From Akkermansiaceae bacterium UBA4145 (GTDB taxonomy: Bacteria; Verrucomicrobiota; Verrucomicrobiia; Verrucomicrobiales; Akkermansiaceae): a stretch of 6,451 bases of DNA. Below are positions 1 to 5,450 of this stretch, in pieces. Below the pieces are notes generated by a model. That model saw only the letters and a program-made list of their open reading frames with translations, did no database searches and was not told the DNA's origin. Both the position numbers and the translations under genes were made by a program. The number at the start of each line of letters is the position of its first letter. The first letter of the stretch is position 1. The stretch is taken from NCBI GenBank assembly GCA_002380675.1, contig DFWB01000124.1, forward strand, positions 5,451-11,901, read 5' to 3'.

Positions 1-368
1 CCTTCATCCTCCTCGTCATGGTCGCCAACATGTTCATCGGGTCAGCCTCGGCCAAGTATTCCTTCTTTGCCCCGGTCTTTGTTCCCATGTTCATAACCGG
101 CGCCTCCATCAGCCCGGAACTGACCCAGGCTGCCTACCGCGTCGGGGACTCCTGCAGCAACATCATCACCCCGCTGAACCCCTACATGGTAATCATCCTG
201 GTCTTCATGCAGAAGTATATGCCCAAGGGTGGCATCGGGACCCTCATCGCCCTCATGCTTCCCTATGCACTCGTCTTTGCGGTGGTGTGGACCGGCCTGT
301 TGATCTTCTGGATGTCCACCGGATTTGAGCTCGGGCCAGAGGGCCCGCTCTGGCACGGTCAACCGTGA
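1..368 (+). CDS. AbgT-family transporter, C-terminal part (5' end outside window)
   Basis: This is the last 121 residues of an integral inner-membrane carrier of the AbgT family (p-aminobenzoyl-glutamate transporter family); members are usually about 500 residues, so roughly three quarters lies upstream of the window. The frame is open from base 3 and ends at TGA 366-368; the ATG at 18 is internal. Family-typical stretches are visible: SAKYSFFAPVFVPMF, then ISPELTQAAYRVGDS, then NIITPLNPYMVIILVFMQKY, then GIGTLIALMLPY followed by a long hydrophobic membrane helix and a short polar tail. E. coli AbgT takes up p-aminobenzoyl-glutamate, while other members (MtrF, YdaH) were reported to export sulfonamides or p-aminobenzoate, so direction and substrate are open here. 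A DUF885 peptidase-like gene follows after 43 nt on the same strand, suggesting shared transcription and perhaps uptake of a peptide-like compound. Family assignment is firm; substrate is not. Confidence 0.93.
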   Translation, partial: FILLVMVANMFIGSASAKYSFFAPVFVPMFITGASISPELTQAAYRVGDSCSNIITPLNPYMVIILVFMQKYMPKGGIGTLIALMLPYALVFAVVWTGLLIFWMSTGFELGPEGPLWHGQP

Positions 369-411
369 CGCAAGCTCAAGGACTGGATATCAGAGCCCTC
401 TTCCTGAACGC

Positions 412-2103
412 ATGTCTGACCAAAAGTTCTACAAATTCTTCGATGATTATCTCGAGGAACACCTTCGCCAGCATCCGGTCTACGCCAGCCAGCTGGGAGA
501 CCACCGCTACGATGACCAGATCGAAGACCTCTCCGTCGAGGCGCGACAGAACCGGATGGCACTGCAGCGCCAGACGCTCGCGAGGCTCACAGCCGAAATC
601 AATCGTGACGATCTCAGCCGCTCCGCCCAGATCGATCTGGAGGTCTTTCAACACCATCTCGAGGAGAAGATCTGGCTGGCTGAACATATTCCGGCATTCG
701 AGGAGGATCCCCGAAGCTACAACCACTACCTGAGTGGCAGTGTCTACAGCCTGCTCACCCAGTCCAGCCTTCCCCACGAGGAAAATGTCTCCAATGTCAT
801 CGCACGAATCCGACAACTCCCGGAAGTAGTTGCCGAGGCCCGTCGCACCCTGACCAACCCTCCCCTGCCGGTCCTTGAGACCAGTATCAACCAGAACCGA
901 GGGGTGATCGGTTTTTACGAGAAGGGCATCTACGAACTGGCCGGGGATTCCCCACAATACGCAGAGCTGAAAAAGGTCGCCGACGACCTGCTCGTTCACC
1001 TGCGTGCCTACCAGGAGTTCCTTGAAACCGACCTTCGCGCCCGGGCAAGAAGTGAATGGCGACTGTGCAAGAAGAAGTTCGACCGCAAACTACAGTTCGC
1101 CGCCAATGGCGACATTACCGCCGACGAGGTCCTCGCCCGCGCCGAGAACGAATTCCATCGTGTCACGGGTGAAATGTACGTTACTGCCCGGCAACTCTGG
1201 GGCAGATATCACCTCGGGACGCCCCTTCCTCCCGATGATGCAATTGGACGCCATGAGACGATCACCCGGGTGCTTGATGCGGTCGGCAGGGAACACGGCG
1301 AACCCGCAAAACTGCTCGCTGATGCCCGGGCTACAGTCGATAAACTGAAGGACTTCATCGCAAAAAACGATATCCTGCGTCTGCCAGCCCCTGACCGGTG
1401 TGAGTTGATGGAAATGCCGGAGTTTCACCGCGGCAACTCATTGGCATACATCCAGCCCGCTCCACCCCTCGACCCGGAAAACAGGACTATTTACGCGATC
1501 AGCCCCCCTCCCGCTGACTGGGATGCAGGCCGGGTGGAAAGTTTTCTGCAGGAATACAACCAGCACATGCTGCAGATCCTCACCATCCACGAGGCCTACC
1601 CGGGCCACTATGTGCAACTCGCCTACCACAATCGGGAGACCTCACCGGTTCGCCGCCTTCTACTTTCTGGCGTCTTCATTGAAGGGTGGGCCGTATACAC
1701 TGAGCAAATGATGCTCGACCAAGGATACGGTGAAGGAGACCTCTCCCTGCGTCTGACACAGCTCAAGTTCTACCTCCGTGCAGTAGCTAATGCGATTCTC
1801 GATCACCGTATGCACTGCACCCGGATGAGCGACGACGAGGCTCTCGACTTCCTGATGAATCAGTCCTTCCAGTCGGAGGGAGAGGCCCAGCTCAAGATCA
1901 TCCGCTCCAAACAGTCTACCGTGCAACTGAGCACCTACTTCGTGGGACGCATGGCTCTGTATGATCTACGCCGCGAGATCCAGAGAGAACAAGGAGCCGA
2001 GTTCGATCTTGGACGCTACCATGAGGCCGTTCTTGCCCATGGGTCTCTACCAGTGAAATACCTCGGAGAACTAGTCAGGGAACGGCTTAGGAGTCCCCGC
2101 TAA
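412..2103 (+). CDS. DUF885 family protein, putative zinc-dependent peptidase, apparently cytoplasmic
   Basis: A 563-residue protein of the DUF885 family, close to the usual 550-600 residues. The diagnostic metal-site signature HEAYPGHYVQ starts at residue 393 (H393, E394, H399), and the second family motif EGWAVYTEQM starts at residue 424, whose E424 may supply another metal ligand. The C-terminal third has the expected region with RMHCTRMSDDEALDFL, then QLSTYFVGRMALYDLR, then FDLGRYHEAVLAHGSLPV. The N-terminus (MSDQKFYKFFDDYLEEHL) is charged and shows no signal peptide or lipobox, whereas many DUF885 proteins are exported, so a cytoplasmic site is inferred. I chose ATG 412 because the family-like sequence begins there; the open frame reaches back to a TTG at 325, but that would overlap the transporter gene and add 29 unrelated residues. 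No good ribosome-binding site is seen. The family is regarded as zincin-like; the actual substrate is unknown. It may process what the adjacent AbgT carrier imports. Confidence 0.92.
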   Translation: MSDQKFYKFFDDYLEEHLRQHPVYASQLGDHRYDDQIEDLSVEARQNRMALQRQTLARLTAEINRDDLSRSAQIDLEVFQHHLEEKIWLAEHIPAFEEDPRSYNHYLSGSVYSLLTQSSLPHEENVSNVIARIRQLPEVVAEARRTLTNPPLPVLETSINQNRGVIGFYEKGIYELAGDSPQYAELKKVADDLLVHLRAYQEFLETDLRARARSEWRLCKKKFDRKLQFAANGDITADEVLARAENEFHRVTGEMYVTARQLWGRYHLGTPLPPDDAIGRHETITRVLDAVGREHGEPAKLLADARATVDKLKDFIAKNDILRLPAPDRCELMEMPEFHRGNSLAYIQPAPPLDPENRTIYAISPPPADWDAGRVESFLQEYNQHMLQILTIHEAYPGHYVQLAYHNRETSPVRRLLLSGVFIEGWAVYTEQMMLDQGYGEGDLSLRLTQLKFYLRAVANAILDHRMHCTRMSDDEALDFLMNQSFQSEGEAQLKIIRSKQSTVQLSTYFVGRMALYDLRREIQREQGAEFDLGRYHEAVLAHGSLPVKYLGELVRERLRSPR

Positions 2104-2107
2104 CTCC

Positions 2108-2136
2108 AAAAAAAAGGCTCCCCTGAGGGAGCCTTT
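2108..2136 (-). terminator. Intrinsic terminator of the FKBP gene
   Basis: A perfect 10-bp inverted repeat (2113-2122 with 2127-2136, AAAGGCTCCC against GGGAGCCTTT) encloses a 4-nt loop at 2123-2126. Read on the minus strand, the stem is followed by an uninterrupted run of eight T (A run at 2108-2115 on the plus strand, partly inside the stem). It lies 24 nt beyond the stop of the FKBP gene, so it ends that transcript. On the plus strand the stem is followed by only TTTAGG, so termination of the DUF885 message there would be weaker, although the hairpin could still act as a 3'-end stabiliser. Confidence 0.9.
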
Positions 2137-2159
2137 AGGAGAAATAGGTATGAAGAAGA

Positions 2160-2867
2160 CTACTTCTTCTCTTCCTGCCCCTTGATCGAGAGCAGTTCTA
2201 CTTCGAAGATCAAAGTAGAATTCGGTCCAATATCCCGCCCGGCCCCGGACTTTCCGTAGGCTAAGTCTGCCGGGATGAAGAGCTTGTATTTAGCCCCGAC
2301 CTCCATGAGCTGGAGCGCCTCGGTCCAACCCGCAATCACACCGTTGACAGGAAACGTGGCAGGGGTTTTTCGGTCGACTGAGCTATCGAAAACCGCCCCG
2401 TCAATCAGGGTCCCATGGTAGTGAACTGTGACCGTATCAAGAGGAGTCGGCTTTGCCCCCTTTCCCGCCGAAATCACTTCATACTGAAGTCCTGACTTGG
2501 TCACCTTGACTCCCTCCCGCTTCTTGTTGTCCGCAAGGAACTTGGTCCCAGCTGCGAGGTTTTCTGCTGAGGCCGAAGCTGCCTTGGCCTCTGCCTGCTT
2601 TTGCATTTCAGCCTGAAAAGTCTCCATAATCTTCACTGCATCAGCTTCCGAGATTTTTGAATCTTTACCGGTGAGACCCTCACGCAGGCCCATTACAAGA
2701 TTTTCGACGTTCAGTTTTATTCCATCCCGATTGATTGTCTCCCCGATATTGCGGCCAATCAGGTAGGAGGCCTTGTCACGGTCGGATTCCAGCTTTGGTT
2801 CTTCTGCCTGAACCGACGTGGCGACGAAAGCCAAGAGGAGTGAGGCAGCAGTGGCGTGCTTGAGCAT
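2160..2867 (-). CDS. FKBP-type peptidyl-prolyl cis-trans isomerase with N-terminal dimerisation-like domain, periplasmic
   Basis: A 235-residue FkpA/Mip-type foldase that catalyses cis-trans isomerisation of proline peptide bonds in exported proteins. Residues 1-21 form a signal peptide (MLKHATAASLLLAFVATSVQA, cut after VQA). Residues about 25-115 resemble the helical FKBP N-terminal domain (KASYLIGRNIG near 32-42, then a long Ala/Glu/Lys-rich helix about 74-115), and about 118-230 form the FKBP catalytic fold. Active-site type residues are present: Y150 in VHYHG, F160 and D161 in GAVFDSS, V177, I178 and W181 in VIAGW, Y204 in LAYG, F221 in LIFEVEL. ATG 2867 is preferred; a GTG at 2876 would add three residues, and neither has a clear Shine-Dalgarno motif. 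The gene stands alone, ending at a strong terminator and starting divergently from the flavoprotein gene. Cleavage before EEPK and absence of a cysteine argue for a soluble periplasmic form, not a lipoprotein. Confidence 0.95.
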   Translation of the reverse strand: MLKHATAASLLLAFVATSVQAEEPKLESDRDKASYLIGRNIGETINRDGIKLNVENLVMGLREGLTGKDSKISEADAVKIMETFQAEMQKQAEAKAASASAENLAAGTKFLADNKKREGVKVTKSGLQYEVISAGKGAKPTPLDTVTVHYHGTLIDGAVFDSSVDRKTPATFPVNGVIAGWTEALQLMEVGAKYKLFIPADLAYGKSGAGRDIGPNSTLIFEVELLSIKGQEEKK

Positions 2868-2959
2868 GAAACGCACACTTGGCCCGGAAATGGCAAAGTC
2901 AACTCATTCCTACCCACAGAGCATTGAAACGTGCGGAGAATTATCGATACTCAGATCAG
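2868..2959. promoter_or_regulatory. Divergent intergenic region between FKBP and flavoprotein genes
   Basis: These 92 bp must carry the promoters of both divergent genes. For the plus-strand gene, TTGAAA at 2924-2929 and GATACT at 2946-2951 with a 16-bp spacer resemble a sigma-70 promoter (5/6 and 4/6 matches); it would put the transcript start almost at the ATG at 2960, giving a leaderless or nearly leaderless message. For the minus-strand gene, TTGACT (complement of 2897-2902) could be a -35 element, but no good -10 follows at normal spacing. The GGAG at 2935-2938 lies too far from the ATG (about 20 nt) to be a normal ribosome-binding site. The region's role is nearly certain from layout; the exact boxes are weak. 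Confidence 0.4.
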
Positions 2960-3490
2960 ATGAAGATCCTGATCGTCTCCTGTAGCCTGCATCCAGAAAG
3001 CCGTAGCCGTTGTCTCGCCGGCGAACTGGAGTCCATCTGGCGAGCATATGATCGCGCGGAAATATCCTCTCTCGACCTGCGGGATCTGAACTTGCCGACC
3101 TGCGATGGAACTTCCGCCTATGGACATCCTGATACGGTGATATTGCAAGAGCGCTTTACCGATGCGGACGCCGTGGTATTTGCCGTCCCGATTTACAATT
3201 ACGACATTAACGCGGCCGCAAAGAATGCCATCGAGCTCGCGGGACGCCAACTCACAGGGAAAGTCGCCGGCTTTCTCTGCTCAGCCGGAGGAGAGCGAAG
3301 TTACATGTCGGTGATGGCGACGGCCAACAGTCTCATGCTCGACTTCCGAACTATTATTCTACCTAGGTTCGTCTACGCAGGGAAAGGGGAGATCTCTGAC
3401 ACAGGTGAACTCAATAAGGATATCCGTGAGAGAGTTGCTCAATTCGGGGAGGAGTTTCTTCACCTCGCGGAGGCACTGCACTCCGCTTAG
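2960..3490 (+). CDS. NADPH-dependent FMN reductase-like flavoprotein
   Basis: A 176-residue cytoplasmic protein with a flavodoxin-like fold of the NADPH-dependent FMN reductase family, normal in length for the group. It opens with strand KILIVSCSL and the phosphate-binding loop SCSLHPESRSR (residues 7-17), where FMN phosphate would sit. The second cofactor segment, AVPIYNYDINAAAKN at 75-89, matches the P-x-YN pattern that contacts the flavin ring and leads into the following helix; SAGGERSYM at 108-116 is the third loop. The reaction is presumably NAD(P)H-dependent reduction of flavin, a quinone or another small acceptor; the substrate cannot be read from sequence. ATG 2960 is chosen because it begins at the first beta strand; the frame extends back to 2879, but those residues look non-coding and would fill the promoter region. 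The DUF1501 gene follows after 17 nt and is likely co-transcribed. Confidence 0.9.
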   Translation: MKILIVSCSLHPESRSRCLAGELESIWRAYDRAEISSLDLRDLNLPTCDGTSAYGHPDTVILQERFTDADAVVFAVPIYNYDINAAAKNAIELAGRQLTGKVAGFLCSAGGERSYMSVMATANSLMLDFRTIILPRFVYAGKGEISDTGELNKDIRERVAQFGEEFLHLAEALHSA

Positions 3491-3507
3491 ATATTATCCT
3501 TCGCCAC

Positions 3508-4902
3508 ATGCGTATCGATCCGTCAGCTATCGCACGTCGCGAAATGCTCGTCCGTTCCTCGCTGGGATTCGGGTCTCTCGCATGCAGCGCCTTGCTCGAT
3601 AAGGCCAGGGCCGGGGGCATGATCGAGCGGCACCTCACGCCAAAGGCGCGCAATATCATCTTCCTGTTCATGGAGGGGGGCGTGTCCCAGGTCGACTCCT
3701 TCGACTACAAGCCCATGCTCGAGAAGCACCACGGCAAAGACCCTCACAAGGAGATCGGACAGATTGAAAAAACGCAGTTCGAGTCCATCGGCAAGGTATT
3801 CAAATCTCCCTGGGCTTTCAGGAGGCGAGGTCAAACTGGAGCCTGGGTTAGCGACCTCTTTCCCAAAGTAGCCGAAGTAGCGGACGAACTCTGCATCGTT
3901 AAATCGATGACCTCGCGCTTTCCCGAACACACCAGCGCGAACTTCTTTCTACACAGCGGAACCGGTCTTCAGGGAAGACCCAGTATAGGCGCGTGGACCA
4001 GTTACGGGCTTGGAAGCGACAACGACAATTTACCCGGATACGTGGTTCTCAATGGGGGCCAGATCCCCTCGGGAGGTCTCGATTGCTTCAGCAACGGATT
4101 TCTTCCCGCAACTGCCCGGGGGAACCTCCTCAATGCGATCGGCGCTCCTCTTGCCAACATCACCCCCAACGAACGTGGTGCTCATTCGCAGGCTCTAAAG
4201 AGACGATTAGTCGGCCATCTCAACCAGCAAGCCCCGGAAATCTCGCCAGAGCTGGAGGATGCCATTGCCAACTATGAACTCGCCGCCCGCATGCAGCTTG
4301 CGGTTCCCGAGGTCATGTCACTGGAGGGAGAACCCCAGTCCATCCGACGCCTCTATGGTCTCAATGCCGACTACCCGCACACCCAAACTTACGCCCGGCA
4401 ATGCATTATCGCCCGCAGACTCGTAGAACGGGGAGTCCGCTTTGTTGAGCTCACCATTCCAATGGTCAACGGCTTTCAACGCTGGGATGCCCACGGCGAC
4501 ATCGTCAGGAACCATGGCGACAACGCCCGGGCGGTAGACCAGCCGATCGCGGCCCTCTTGCGAGACCTTCGAAGCCGCGGAATGCTCGATGAGACCCTCG
4601 TCCTCTGGTCAGGCGAATTCGGCCGTACGCCTTTCGCACAGGGAGGATCCGGTCGAGATCACAACGAGCACGGCTTCAGCCTCTGGATGGCAGGAGGAGG
4701 CATCAGGCCGGGTATGTCTTACGGAGAGACGGATCAATGGGGCTACAAGGCTGTCTCGGGGCGCTTGGAGATACATGATCTACACGCCACTCTCCTCCAC
4801 CTCCTCGGAGTGGACCATGAAGCCTTTACTCACAGGTTTGGGGGACGGGACATCCGTCTCACCGATGTTCACGGCCGGGTTGTGAAAGAACTGCTGGCCT
4901 GA
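3508..4902 (+). CDS. DUF1501 family exported protein (sulfatase/alkaline-phosphatase-like fold)
   Basis: A 464-residue DUF1501 protein at typical full length. The N-terminus has a twin-arginine-like leader: ARREMLVRSS at residues 9-18, followed by a short hydrophobic part (LGFGSLACSALL), so Tat export is likely. Family blocks appear in order: NIIFLFMEGGVSQVDSFDYKP; SRFPEHTSANFFLHSGTG; SIGAWTSYGLGS and LPGYVVLNGG; ARRLVERGVRFVEL; WDAHGD at 326-331; SGEFGRTPF around 368-376; GRDHNEHGFSLWMAGGG from 382. The D/H/E-rich C-terminal motifs resemble metal-binding positions of the alkaline phosphatase superfamily, but no activity has been established for the family to my knowledge. Members are abundant in Planctomycetota and Verrucomicrobiota, commonly next to DUF1549/DUF1553 cytochrome-like genes; here the upstream neighbour is a flavoprotein reductase. 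ATG 3508 gives the standard leader. No Shine-Dalgarno motif precedes it. A hydrolase of sulfated or phosphorylated compounds is possible but unproven. Confidence 0.95.
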   Translation: MRIDPSAIARREMLVRSSLGFGSLACSALLDKARAGGMIERHLTPKARNIIFLFMEGGVSQVDSFDYKPMLEKHHGKDPHKEIGQIEKTQFESIGKVFKSPWAFRRRGQTGAWVSDLFPKVAEVADELCIVKSMTSRFPEHTSANFFLHSGTGLQGRPSIGAWTSYGLGSDNDNLPGYVVLNGGQIPSGGLDCFSNGFLPATARGNLLNAIGAPLANITPNERGAHSQALKRRLVGHLNQQAPEISPELEDAIANYELAARMQLAVPEVMSLEGEPQSIRRLYGLNADYPHTQTYARQCIIARRLVERGVRFVELTIPMVNGFQRWDAHGDIVRNHGDNARAVDQPIAALLRDLRSRGMLDETLVLWSGEFGRTPFAQGGSGRDHNEHGFSLWMAGGGIRPGMSYGETDQWGYKAVSGRLEIHDLHATLLHLLGVDHEAFTHRFGGRDIRLTDVHGRVVKELLA

Positions 4903-4915
4903 TTGGTGAGGAGCC

Positions 4916-5404
4916 TTACTCCGAACGCCTTACCAGAGTAATTTTTCCCTCGTCGCCGCTAGTAACATTCTTGAGCCCCACAATGAGCTTACCGTTCTCA
5001 ATCTGGTGGCTCACCTTGACGGTCTCCTCTTTCTTATCACTGTCCACGGTCTTGAGGGTCAGCGTCGCTACTCCATTTTCCTCTGCCCATTGGCCCATAC
5101 CCACGCCCCCATTTTCGTCGGCGCTTACGTGCATCACCTCTCCACTCTCAGGATCTACCGCGATCAGACCTTCCGAATTGTCACCCGGCACCTTGATGCT
5201 GAGACCCAGAACCCGGTCCTCAATCCGCCAGGTATAGGTGAGAGAGATCGCTTGGCCGTTGGTGTCCTGGTCTACCCAGGTTCCGATCAGGGTTCCCAAC
5301 CCCGCACTCTCCAGAATTTCTGCAAGATTTTCGGCTCGCGAGGATGCTCCAGAAATCAGGAACATGGCGGAAAGAACAAGGGCAAAGAGGGTGCTGTTTT
5401 TCAT
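4916..5404 (-). CDS. Small exported protein of unknown function (lipocalin/DUF1579-like appearance)
   Basis: A 162-residue protein with a clear signal peptide: MKNSTLF, hydrophobic stretch ALVLSAMFLISGA, cleavage likely after SRA at residue 24. The mature part (about 138 residues) starts with a short helix (ENLAEILESAGLG), then LIGTWVDQDT around 39-48, then alternating strands with turns: SLTYTWRIEDRVLGLSI, GLIAVDPESGEVMHVSADENG, GVATLTLKTV, TVKVSHQIENGKLIVGLKN. A GTW start followed by a beta-meander of this kind is reminiscent of DUF1579/lipocalin-like small barrels, but I do not recognise a specific family. No cysteine remains in the mature chain. ATG 5404 is preferred; a GTG at 5446 would put a polar arginine-containing extension ahead of the signal peptide. 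It lies 46 nt downstream of the BASS transporter gene on the same strand and is probably co-transcribed; AAGGTG is present, but 13 nt from the ATG. Confidence 0.8.
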   Translation of the reverse strand: MKNSTLFALVLSAMFLISGASSRAENLAEILESAGLGTLIGTWVDQDTNGQAISLTYTWRIEDRVLGLSIKVPGDNSEGLIAVDPESGEVMHVSADENGGVGMGQWAEENGVATLTLKTVDSDKKEETVKVSHQIENGKLIVGLKNVTSGDEGKITLVRRSE

Positions 5405-5450
5405 CACAAACCGGTTACACCTTGCCCACCGGTGAATCAAGCCCACGTTA
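5405..5450 (-). other. Short spacer between BASS carrier and exported-protein genes with two ACCGGT palindromes
   Basis: The 46-nt gap contains ACCGGT at 5410-5415 (within the longer palindrome AACCGGTT, 5409-5416) and again at 5428-5433, 18 bp apart. Because each hexamer is its own reverse complement, the two can also pair as the arms of a 6-bp stem in RNA with a 12-nt loop. No T run follows, so it is not an intrinsic terminator. It could be an RNA structure just ahead of the downstream start codon, an operator, or chance. Confidence 0.25.

Noticed and set aside
325..411. TTG-initiated 29-residue extension of the DUF885 protein.
   Set aside because: It overlaps the end of the transporter gene in another frame, has no family-like sequence and no ribosome-binding site; ATG 412 is the better start.
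376..999. Minus-strand open frame of 207 codons opposite the DUF885 gene.
   Set aside because: Lies wholly inside a gene with strong family motifs and shows no recognisable domain; it is a shadow of high-G+C codon use.
2879..2959. N-terminal extension of the flavoprotein.
   Set aside because: The flavodoxin fold begins with the strand after ATG 2960; the extension would occupy the divergent promoter region.
3550..3606. Lipobox in the DUF1501 leader (cysteine in GSLACSALL).
   Set aside because: The position three before the cysteine is Ser, not Leu/Val/Ile, and the twin-arginine-like leader without a lipobox is normal for the family.
5405..5433. Intrinsic terminator between the BASS and exported-protein genes.
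   Set aside because: The possible ACCGGT stem is only 6 bp, has a 12-nt loop and lacks a T run on the minus strand.
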